Shown one piece after another: positions 22,503 through 29,315 of a stretch of 32,255 bases of DNA. A program made the position numbers and the translations under genes. Source of the stretch: Actinomycetota bacterium (GTDB lineage Bacteria > Actinomycetota > Acidimicrobiia > Acidimicrobiales > Ilumatobacteraceae). The DNA lies in contig WLGW01000014.1 of NCBI GenBank assembly GCA_009703055.1, positions 1 to 32,255 of the forward strand, given 5' to 3'. Position 1 is the stretch's first letter, and the number at the start of each line of letters is the position of its first letter. The notes beneath the pieces were generated by a model. It worked only from the letters and a program-made list of their open reading frames with translations. It did not search any database and was not told where the DNA came from.

Positions 22503-23024
22503 CTAGAAAGCAGCAAGACCTTCACGAAGTTGTTGAGCGAACTTTTCATCAATGATGGTGTCGCTATCTGCTGCAAGTTTTTCGTGAATGGCTGCTGCGC
22601 CGACCTGTGCAACGACCTTGCCTCCCAAAGCTTGCAAGAGTCCACTCGTCGCAGGAAGAACATTCTTTCCGCCACCAGGCCCAGGGGTCGTTGCAATCAC
22701 CATTGATGTCTTTCCAATGATGGGTCCGGCCATGAAGGGTCGTGATGCCCAGTCAATGAGATTCTTTGTGGCGCCGGAATATGAACCGCTGTATTCAGGA
22801 CCGGCAATGATGACGCCATCGGCTTCTGCAATTGCAGCACGAAGCGCAGCAACAATCTCCGGGACAGTCTCACCATCGAGATCTTGGTTATACATCGGCA
22901 GATCTGCAATGTCGAACAAAGCAATCTGCGTTCCTGCAGGAGCCAAAGCTGGCAACGCACGAAGAACGCGAGTATTGAAAGAGTCCTTACGAAGAGAACC
23001 AGAGAATGCAAGAAGAGTTGTCAT
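22503..23024 (-). CDS. NADPH-dependent FMN reductase (flavodoxin-like)
   Basis: 173 residues. Flavodoxin-like fold: the N-terminal 'FSGSLRKDSFNTRVLRAL' binds the FMN phosphate and 'GPEYSGSYSGATKNLIDWASR' is the family's second signature. It reduces FMN or quinone-like compounds with NAD(P)H, supplying reduced flavin or detoxifying. The ATG at 23024 overlaps the stop of the upstream PPOX gene by four bases, so the two small flavin-linked proteins are made together. An earlier in-frame GTG at 23063 is rejected because the fold begins at MTTLLAFSGS. Confidence 0.88.
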   Translation of the reverse strand: MTTLLAFSGSLRKDSFNTRVLRALPALAPAGTQIALFDIADLPMYNQDLDGETVPEIVAALRAAIAEADGVIIAGPEYSGSYSGATKNLIDWASRPFMAGPIIGKTSMVIATTPGPGGGKNVLPATSGLLQALGGKVVAQVGAAAIHEKLAADSDTIIDEKFAQQLREGLAAF

Positions 23025-23476
23025 TGCCGCTGAACGATACGGAGTCCGTTCTCTGCATCCCACATGGTGATGACAAGTTGTTCATCTGCCACTTCCACAA
23101 TGTGAGCCTTCTGAACATCAATCTGAAAGAACTCGCCATCACTCGGATTCTCTGGTCTCCACGCACGTGCAGATTCTGCAGGGAGCTCTCGTGCCAACCC
23201 AGAGATACGGGCATCGCCACCATCAAGTTCTTCAGACAACGTGGCCGAATGAAGAGATACCCGCGGGTCTCTCTTGATGTCTAACGACTTGAGCGCTGAT
23301 GGCATCGAACCGAACCACACCACACCTTCGTTGAAGAACACGTTGAGCCCGCTGAGGCGCGGGGCCCCAGCGGAGTCGAGCGTGCCGAGAATGTGATGAG
23401 GGTGTCCCTCAAAACGACTGCGAATCTTGGCAGCCAATGCAGGCGCTTCTGACTCAAAAACCGACCACTTCGCCAT
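23021..23476 (-). CDS. Pyridoxamine 5'-phosphate oxidase-like (PPOX) flavin/F420-binding protein
   Basis: 151 residues. 'HHILGTLDSAGAPRLSGLNVFF' followed by 'VWFGSMPSALKSLDIKRDPRVSLHSA' is the split-barrel pattern of the PPOX superfamily, whose actinobacterial members bind FMN, F420 or haem. Which one cannot be told. ATG 23476 is chosen because TATCCT lies seven bases upstream and the fold starts soon after; an upstream extension would run antisense to menB. Coupled to the FMN reductase and divergent from menB. Confidence 0.75.
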   Translation of the reverse strand: MAKWSVFESEAPALAAKIRSRFEGHPHHILGTLDSAGAPRLSGLNVFFNEGVVWFGSMPSALKSLDIKRDPRVSLHSATLSEELDGGDARISGLARELPAESARAWRPENPSDGEFFQIDVQKAHIVEVADEQLVITMWDAENGLRIVQRQ

Positions 23477-23483
23477 AGTTTCA

Positions 23484-23489
23484 AGGATA
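23484..23489 (-). promoter_or_regulatory. Candidate leaderless -10 box (TATCCT) of the PPOX gene
   Basis: TATCCT on the minus strand, seven bases before ATG 23476. Confidence 0.5.
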
Positions 23490-23516
23490 GGACACCCCAC
23501 ATGAAACAATGACGGG

Positions 23517-24419
23517 GTGAGCATTTCTCCCATTTTTGATCCAACAGCTTGGCGTGAAGTCCCCGGCTTCGCCTTCACAGACATCACGTATCACCGCGCT
23601 GTCGACCAAGGCACTGTGCGCATCGCCTTCAACCGACCCGAGGTACGCAATGCTTTTCGTCCTCACACAGTTGATGAGTTGTACACCGCGCTCGATCATG
23701 CGCGAATGACGACCGATGTTGGCTGTGTTCTCCTCACAGGCAACGGCCCATCACCGAAGGATGGTGGTTGGGCATTCTGTAGTGGCGGCGATCAGCGCAT
23801 TCGCGGCAAGGACGGATACAAATACGCCGAAGGTGAAACAGAAGACACGGTTGATCGTGGTCGTTCAGGCCGATTGCACATTCTTGAAGTACAACGCCTC
23901 ATTCGATTCATGCCGAAAGTTGTGATCAGCGTGGTTCCCGGTTGGGCAGCAGGTGGCGGTCACAGTTTGCATGTCGTTTCCGACCTCACTCTTGCGAGCA
24001 AAGAACACGCACGCTTCAAGCAAACCGATGCCGATGTTGCTTCCTTCGATGGTGGATACGGATCTGCCTATCTCGCAAAGATGGTGGGTCAGAAGTTCGC
24101 TCGCGAAATCTTCTTCCTTGGTCGCGAGTATTCAGCAGATGACATGGTTGCCATGGGTGCAGTCAACGCATCAATTCCTCATGCAAACCTAGAAAAGGTT
24201 GCATTGGAATGGGCGAAGGAAATCAATGGCAAGAGCCCTACTGCTCAGCGCATGTTGAAGTTTGCATTCAACCTCGTTGACGACGGTCTCGTTGGTCAGC
24301 AGGTCTTTGCAGGCGAAGCGACTCGTCTTGCCTACGGCACCGACGAAGCAGCAGAAGGCCGTGAGTCTTTCCTGGAGAAGCGTGACCCTGATTGGTCGCC
24401 CTTCCCCTGGTACTACTAA
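23517..24419 (+). CDS. menB: 1,4-dihydroxy-2-naphthoyl-CoA synthase
   Basis: 300 residues. Crotonase-family enzyme that closes the second ring in menaquinone synthesis. Diagnostic parts are 'GFAFTDITYHRA', 'FNRPEVRNAFRPHTVDELY', 'AFCSGGDQRIRGKDGY', 'VPGWAAGGGHSLHVVSDLTLAS', 'FKQTDADVASFDGGYGSAYLAKMVG' and the C-terminal 'FLEKRDPDWSPFPWYY'. No other men gene lies nearby. GTG 23517 is the start that gives the usual N-terminus; a clear Shine-Dalgarno is lacking. A plus-strand TAGTTT at 23476-23481 is a possible -10 about 35 bases upstream. The next gene follows after 21 bases. Confidence 0.95.
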   Translation: MSISPIFDPTAWREVPGFAFTDITYHRAVDQGTVRIAFNRPEVRNAFRPHTVDELYTALDHARMTTDVGCVLLTGNGPSPKDGGWAFCSGGDQRIRGKDGYKYAEGETEDTVDRGRSGRLHILEVQRLIRFMPKVVISVVPGWAAGGGHSLHVVSDLTLASKEHARFKQTDADVASFDGGYGSAYLAKMVGQKFAREIFFLGREYSADDMVAMGAVNASIPHANLEKVALEWAKEINGKSPTAQRMLKFAFNLVDDGLVGQQVFAGEATRLAYGTDEAAEGRESFLEKRDPDWSPFPWYY

Positions 24420-24440
24420 TTCACTCGTACTGACTGACGC

Positions 24441-25250
24441 ATGATCTCTGTTGTTCACGAAGCAAGTGATGCGCGTCTCGATGCGTTTCGTTGGCGTGAT
24501 AGGCAACTAGCAAGCAAAGCAGATCGCCTTGAATCTGTGGGGGCTGGTCTTTTTGTTGCAGAAGGCGACCTTGTTGTTGGCCGAGCTATTGATGCAGGTT
24601 GCATAGCGATTGCACTCCTGTGCGACGAGACAATGGCACAACACTTCTCCACTCGCGTGCCAGAGAATGTCGACATCTTTATTGGCCATGAACAATTGCG
24701 ACAAGATGTCACGGGTCTTGGCGTGCCACTACGAGCAACAGGCTTGTTTCAACGCCCACCACTAACTGACCCTGACGCTCTTGTTGCTCAGTCACATCGC
24801 ATTCTCGTCGCTGAAGCAGTGGACAACCCCACAAACCTTGGTGCCATCACCCGTAGTGCTGCCGCACTGGGTTGGGATGCCCTCATCCTGACTGCCGGGA
24901 GCGCAGACCCTCTTGCGCGTCGTGCCTTGCGAGTCTCGATGGGCAGTGGGCTCACTCTCCCCTTCGCTCGACTCTCCGCCGATGATTCCATTGGTGCCTT
25001 GCTCAATCGACACGACTGCGTGTCTTATGGGCTGACTCCAAGCACCGACGCAGTTGACATCGCAACAGTGCGGCCTACTGCATCTCGTATTGCCTTATTG
25101 CTGGGAAGTGAACGGGACGGACTCGACGACAACACAATGCAGTCCGTGCACACCCTGGTGCGCATTCCGATGCATGCGGGAGTTGACTCACTCAACGTAG
25201 GCGTCGCCGCAGCACTGGCGATGTACGCCCTGGGTTCAACTATTTCGTAG
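24441..25250 (+). CDS. TrmH/SpoU-family RNA 2'-O-methyltransferase
   Basis: 269 residues. SPOUT-class SAM-dependent methyltransferase with an N-terminal L30e-like substrate domain (~1-100). The three knot motifs are visible: 'NPTNLGAITRSAAALGWDALIL' with its Asn and Arg, 'LLLGSERDGL', and 'IPMHAGVDSLNVGVAAALAMY'. Modifies ribose of a tRNA or rRNA nucleotide; the target is unknown. It lies 21 bases after menB and is probably co-transcribed. The 3' end overlaps the convergent haemoglobin gene by 15 bp. Confidence 0.9.
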   Translation: MISVVHEASDARLDAFRWRDRQLASKADRLESVGAGLFVAEGDLVVGRAIDAGCIAIALLCDETMAQHFSTRVPENVDIFIGHEQLRQDVTGLGVPLRATGLFQRPPLTDPDALVAQSHRILVAEAVDNPTNLGAITRSAAALGWDALILTAGSADPLARRALRVSMGSGLTLPFARLSADDSIGALLNRHDCVSYGLTPSTDAVDIATVRPTASRIALLLGSERDGLDDNTMQSVHTLVRIPMHAGVDSLNVGVAAALAMYALGSTIS

Positions 25251-25640
25251 ATGCTCCGCAGCGTTCACCATGTAGTTCGCCAACTGCTCTGTCACATGTT
25301 CGCGGTCTGCTTCCGCCACTAATGGCAACGTCTGTTCAATCGCAGTCGCCATATGCATCAACCAATGGTCACGCTCAATTGCGCCAATCGTGAATCCACC
25401 ATGGCGCATTCGCAGCATCGGATGGCCACGTTGTTCCATGTAGTCATGGGGCCCACCCCAATACTGCGCAAGGAACATTGCAAGCCTCTTACGTGCATCC
25501 ACCGTGTCACTGCCTTCGGGATACATCGAAATCAGTAGCTGGTCTTGTTCGACACCGTCGTAGAACACGTCCACTAACTTCACAAAGAAGTCAGCACCAC
25601 AGATTTCAAAGACACTGCGTCCTTCGGATTCAGAAGACAT
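25236..25640 (-). CDS. glbO: Group II truncated haemoglobin
   Basis: 134 residues. Haem-binding 2-over-2 globin: 'FFVKLVDVFYDGVEQDQLL' holds the B10 tyrosine region, 'FLAQYWGGPHDYMEQRGHPMLRMRH' is the group II signature ending in the proximal histidine, and 'RDHWLMHM' has the G8 tryptophan typical of GlbO. It binds oxygen or handles NO/peroxide in the cytoplasm. The start is three bases after the stop of the enoyl-CoA hydratase gene, so both share a transcript; no separate Shine-Dalgarno is visible. Confidence 0.9.
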   Translation of the reverse strand: MSSESEGRSVFEICGADFFVKLVDVFYDGVEQDQLLISMYPEGSDTVDARKRLAMFLAQYWGGPHDYMEQRGHPMLRMRHGGFTIGAIERDHWLMHMATAIEQTLPLVAEADREHVTEQLANYMVNAAEHLRNS

Positions 25641-25643
25641 GAC

Positions 25644-26504
25644 TTAGTAGAACTCTGGGTCTTCCCAGCGAGGAAAGATATCGGGCAACCCGTCGCTGAC
25701 ACGATCCGGATACACCGCTGCACGCTTCTCGAGAAAGCTTGTGACACCCTCTTTTGAGTCAGCACTGCGACCTCGAGCGCTGATGCCACGAGACTCCACC
25801 GCGTGAGCATCCATCGGATGTGATGCGCCCATCATTCTCCACAACATCTGACGAGACAACGCAACCGACACAGGTGCAGTGTTATCTGCAATCTCGCGAG
25901 CGATACCGCGTGCGACATTTAAGAGATCATCACCTGAGTGAACACTGCGAATCAGACGGCCATGTACGGCTTCCTCTGCACTAAACACTCGACCGGTGAA
26001 CACCCATTCTGTGGCCTGCTGGATACCGACAAGGCGAGGCAAGAAATAGGAGGAACATGCTTCAGGAAGAATGCCCCGCTTAGCGAAAACAAACCCAAAC
26101 TTTGCGCTGTCGCTCGCAATGCGAATATCCATCGGAAGTGTCATCGTGACACCGACACCAACAGCTGCACCATTGATTGCACCAATCACTGGCTTCAAAC
26201 TGTTGAAGATGCGCAGGGACACCATGCCGCCTCCATCTCGTGGCACACCTTGTTTTGTCTGGATGTCGCTGCCACCTTTTGAAAACGTTGCACCACCTGA
26301 AGACAAGTCAGCGCCAGCGCAAAAGGCTCGCCCTGCACCTGTGAAAATCACCGCCTTGACATTGTCGTCAGCATCGGTGAGGTCAAGAGCCGAGATGATC
26401 TCGTACATCATGCGACCCGTGAACGCATTCATTTTGTCGGGGCGATTCAACGTGATGGTGGCAATGCCTTCACTCACGTCATAGATGATGTCCTGAAAAT
26501 CCAT
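25644..26504 (-). CDS. Enoyl-CoA hydratase/isomerase (crotonase family)
   Basis: 286 residues. 'ITLNRPDKMNAF', the oxyanion-hole stretch 'GAGRAFCAGADLS' and 'GAINGAAVGVGVTMTLPMDIRIAS', and the catalytic-glutamate region 'KRGILPEACSSYFLPRLVG' are all present. Hydrates or isomerises an unsaturated acyl-CoA in fatty acid or related acid breakdown; exact substrate unknown. The ATG follows TAGGGT by six bases with no Shine-Dalgarno. First gene of a two-gene unit with the truncated haemoglobin. Confidence 0.9.
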   Translation of the reverse strand: MDFQDIIYDVSEGIATITLNRPDKMNAFTGRMMYEIISALDLTDADDNVKAVIFTGAGRAFCAGADLSSGGATFSKGGSDIQTKQGVPRDGGGMVSLRIFNSLKPVIGAINGAAVGVGVTMTLPMDIRIASDSAKFGFVFAKRGILPEACSSYFLPRLVGIQQATEWVFTGRVFSAEEAVHGRLIRSVHSGDDLLNVARGIAREIADNTAPVSVALSRQMLWRMMGASHPMDAHAVESRGISARGRSADSKEGVTSFLEKRAAVYPDRVSDGLPDIFPRWEDPEFY

Positions 26505-26510
26505 GACCCG

Positions 26511-26516
26511 ACCCTA
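26511..26516 (-). promoter_or_regulatory. Candidate leaderless -10 box (TAGGGT) of the enoyl-CoA hydratase gene
   Basis: TAGGGT on the minus strand, six bases before ATG 26504, in the short gap after ftsX. Confidence 0.5.
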
Positions 26517-26546
26517 GCGATGAGAGGTCAGGCAGGAGAGATTGGG

Positions 26547-27452
26547 CTAGACGTCGAGGAACTTGCTGGAGGCAACGCCAGAGCCAACGCCGCCTGCAAC
26601 AGCACCAATGATAAGCAACGCAATCATGACGCCATTGACATATGAACCTGGGACGACCAGAGCACTAACGCCAGTGCCTGACTTAAAGCCAGCGACGCCT
26701 GAGGTCCATGCACTGTTGAGGCCCCACAGACCAGCACATGACACCAATGCTCCAGTGAGGCCCTGGATGAGACCTTCAAGAATGAACGGCACACGAATGA
26801 ACCAGTCGGTCGCACCCACCAACTTCATCACTTCAATCTCACGACGTCTCGCAAAGATGGCTGTTCGAATTGTGTTCCAAATGAGAATGACAGCTACGGC
26901 CAACAGCACCAGAGACATACCGATGGTGACAGTCCGAACAAAGCCCGACAGAGTTGAGATCACATCAAACTCGTCTTCCGCCAACGACACACCTGCCACA
27001 CCCGGCAGAGTCCTGTACTGGTTCGCCAAACTTCGAACCAACTCGGGGTCCGTAGTTTTTGGTACAACTTTGAATTGCGACGGAATCGTTTCAATCGACA
27101 ACAAGCTCAATGTTGTGGGGTCTCCTGCAAAGACACGTTGTGCTTCGGCAAAACTTTGCGTCTTGTCGAGGTATTCCAACTTCTTCACATCAATCACATT
27201 CGGCTGTGATTCAAGATTCTGCTTAATGAAACCCAGAGCTTCGGGCGTCACATCGGGACGAACAAAAACAATCATGCCGACATCGCCGCGCCACTGGGTC
27301 AACAGATTGTCAAAGGCGCGCTGGATGAGGAATGTGGTGCCCACGAGCAACAACGACACCGCAGATGTAATCACTGCCGCTACCGACAATGTCATGTTGC
27401 GGCGGAAACTCGCGATGGTCTCGCGGAAGGCATAAGAGAGACGCTGAATCAT
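26547..27452 (-). CDS. ftsX: FtsX, cell division ABC-type membrane subunit
   Basis: 301 residues with four membrane segments: one near residues 20-45, a large extracellular loop (~50-165), then three towards the C-terminus. 'FRETIASFRRNMTLSVAAVITSAVSLLLVG' and 'RRREIEVMKLVGATDWFIRVPFILEGLIQG' are family features. With FtsE it forms the complex that activates peptidoglycan hydrolases at the division septum. Its ATG overlaps the ftsE stop by four bases. No hydrolase gene or smpB follows, unlike some actinobacterial arrangements; smpB is 20 kb away here. Confidence 0.95.
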   Translation of the reverse strand: MIQRLSYAFRETIASFRRNMTLSVAAVITSAVSLLLVGTTFLIQRAFDNLLTQWRGDVGMIVFVRPDVTPEALGFIKQNLESQPNVIDVKKLEYLDKTQSFAEAQRVFAGDPTTLSLLSIETIPSQFKVVPKTTDPELVRSLANQYRTLPGVAGVSLAEDEFDVISTLSGFVRTVTIGMSLVLLAVAVILIWNTIRTAIFARRREIEVMKLVGATDWFIRVPFILEGLIQGLTGALVSCAGLWGLNSAWTSGVAGFKSGTGVSALVVPGSYVNGVMIALLIIGAVAGGVGSGVASSKFLDV

Positions 27453-28126
27453 TCGTACACACCACGTTCCTGGTCTCGCACAATGACACCGCGATCAAGC
27501 TGGATCACTCGACGGCGCATTGCATTCACCACACGATGATCGTGGGTTGCCATCACAATGGTGGTGCCCGTGCGATTGATGGCATCAAGCAAGCCCATAA
27601 TTCCCTCGCCTGTTGCCGGGTCAAGGTTTCCGGTGGGCTCGTCTGCCAACAAGATGAGCGGACGGTTCACGAATGCGCGCGCAATAGATACGCGTTGCTG
27701 CTCTCCGCCTGATAACTGGTGTGGGAAGCGATCTTCTTTGCCCGACAAGCCCACGAGGTCGAGCACCTGAGGCACCTGCTGACCGATGACATGCTTCGGC
27801 TTGCCGATGACCTCTAACGCAAAGGCAACGTTCTCAAACACGGTCTTGTTTGGCAGAAGCTTGTAGTCCTGAAAGACGTTGCCCATGGTGCGACGCAGAT
27901 GAGGGATCTGGCTGTTAGCCATCTCATTGATGTTGCGCCCGGCCACCCAGACATTGCCTCGCTCGGGGCGTTCCTGACGATTCATCAGGCGCAAGAGGGT
28001 TGATTTACCCGAGCCCGAGGGCCCCACAAGGAACACGAATTCACCCTTCGGGACATCGAAGGAGGCGTCGCGTACAGCCGGCAATTCAGAGCCGTACATC
28101 TTGGAAACATTCTCAAGGCGAATCAT
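27449..28126 (-). CDS. ftsE: FtsE, cell division ATP-binding subunit
   Basis: 225 residues. Walker A 'GPSGSGKST' (~35-43), Q-loop 'FQDYKLLP', signature 'LSGGEQQR' (~139-146), Walker B 'LILLADEPTG' and the H-loop 'ATHDH'. ATP hydrolysis by FtsE drives FtsX to trigger septal wall hydrolysis. ATG 28126 (MIRLENVSKMYG) is chosen since the family begins here and the upstream frame is antisense to prfB's end. TAGGTT lies ten bases before it. Overlaps ftsX by four bases. Confidence 0.96.
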   Translation of the reverse strand: MIRLENVSKMYGSELPAVRDASFDVPKGEFVFLVGPSGSGKSTLLRLMNRQERPERGNVWVAGRNINEMANSQIPHLRRTMGNVFQDYKLLPNKTVFENVAFALEVIGKPKHVIGQQVPQVLDLVGLSGKEDRFPHQLSGGEQQRVSIARAFVNRPLILLADEPTGNLDPATGEGIMGLLDAINRTGTTIVMATHDHRVVNAMRRRVIQLDRGVIVRDQERGVYE

Positions 28127-28136
28127 GAAGTACACC

Positions 28137-28142
28137 AACCTA
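28137..28142 (-). promoter_or_regulatory. Candidate near-leaderless -10 box (TAGGTT) of ftsE-ftsX
   Basis: TAGGTT on the minus strand, ten bases before the ftsE ATG, the same hexamer as at the AEC gene. Confidence 0.45.
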
Positions 28143-28168
28143 GCAACGAGGGCTGGAATGGGCGGGGC

Positions 28169-28190
28169 GCCCCTAAAACCCTTATGGGGC
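28169..28190 (-). terminator. Hairpin directly after the prfB stop
   Basis: GCCCC (28169-28173) pairs with GGGGC (28186-28190), and TAA with TTA next to it after one bulged base, leaving a 5-base loop. It begins immediately after the prfB TAA. GC-rich with no T-run. It separates secA-prfB from ftsEX. Confidence 0.5.
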
Positions 28191-29291
28191 TTACTCTGCC
28201 TGCCCTCGACGCCAACGGAGGTAACCCTCCATGAAGCCGTCAAGGTCCCCATCGAGGACGTTCGCGACGTTGCCGGACTCGACCTCTGTTCGCACATCCT
28301 TGACCATTTGGTACGGCTGAAGCACATAAGAGCGAATCTGGCTTCCCCAGCCCACCATCGCAGACTTCCCTGCGATGCGGTCTTTTTCTGCCTGATGCTC
28401 TTCCTCGATCTTGGCGGCAATCATCGCCTTCAGGCGTGTCATCGCCTTTTCACGGTTCTGCAACTGGCTGCGCTCTTCTTGGCTACTTGCCACAGCACCC
28501 GTTGGCTCGTGAATGAGGCGGACTGCAGATGATGTCTTGTTCACGTGCTGACCACCAGCACCCGATGCACGGAAGACTTCCATGCGAATCTCTGACTCGT
28601 TGACTTCAAGATCAGGTGCATCCATCACCGGCCATACCTGCACTGTTGCAAAACTTGTCTGACGACGGCCTTGGTTATCAAACGGACTGATGCGAACGAG
28701 GCGGTGCGTTCCACGTTCGGACGTCATCAAGCCATATGCATAACGACCCTTAATGGTGAACTCTGCAGACATGATGCCTGCCTCAGCACCAGGGCTGATG
28801 TCGTCAACGTCAACAACGAAACCACGACGCTCTGCCCAACGCGTGTACATGCGCATTAAAAGCTCCGCCCAGTCCTGCGCATCAACGCCACCATCTTTGG
28901 CATTGATCTGCACAATGACATCTACCGCATCATGCTCACCAGTAAAGAGACTGCGCATCTCCAAAACTCCGAGACCCGAAGCCACTTTTGAAATTCCCGC
29001 TTCAATTTCTGGTTCTTGAGACTCGTCATCAATCTCGCGAGCCATCTCATGAAGAACTTCAAGATCATCAACGATTGAGCGCAGAGTGTCGTACTCATCA
29101 ACATCAGATTTCACGTTGGCGTATTCGCTATTGATCTTCTTTGCAAGCTCCTGGTCATCCCACAAGTCAGGACGTGAGATCTCGATCTCTAACTCACTGA
29201 GACGTGCGCGAGAAGCAGCAATCTTGAGATACTCCTCTGCTTCGCCAAGTCGGCGAACAAGTTCTCGGAGGTCGGTCGTAAAGTCACGCAT
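28191..29291 (-). CDS. prfB: Peptide chain release factor 2
   Basis: 366 residues. Recognises UGA and UAA stop codons. The class-2 codon-recognition tripeptide SPF is visible in 'RISPFDNQGRRQTSF' and the catalytic GGQ in 'GAGGQHVNKT'. The frame is intact from ATG 29291; there is no programmed +1 frameshift site. AGGA lies eight to ten bases before the ATG. It follows secA by 24 bases and is likely co-transcribed. Confidence 0.97.
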   Translation of the reverse strand: MRDFTTDLRELVRRLGEAEEYLKIAASRARLSELEIEISRPDLWDDQELAKKINSEYANVKSDVDEYDTLRSIVDDLEVLHEMAREIDDESQEPEIEAGISKVASGLGVLEMRSLFTGEHDAVDVIVQINAKDGGVDAQDWAELLMRMYTRWAERRGFVVDVDDISPGAEAGIMSAEFTIKGRYAYGLMTSERGTHRLVRISPFDNQGRRQTSFATVQVWPVMDAPDLEVNESEIRMEVFRASGAGGQHVNKTSSAVRLIHEPTGAVASSQEERSQLQNREKAMTRLKAMIAAKIEEEHQAEKDRIAGKSAMVGWGSQIRSYVLQPYQMVKDVRTEVESGNVANVLDGDLDGFMEGYLRWRRGQAE

Positions 29292-29315
29292 GCTGGAAGT
29301 TCCTACAGAGAAGTG

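Noticed and set aside
26563-27435. 290-codon open frame antisense to ftsX
   Set aside because: The opposite strand encodes a clear FtsX joined to ftsE by an ATGA overlap. The antisense product is low-complexity Thr/Arg/Pro-rich without a family.
29100-29291. Possible programmed frameshift at the start of prfB
   Set aside because: The RF2 frame is continuous from ATG 29291 with no in-frame TGA, so no frameshift regulation is present.
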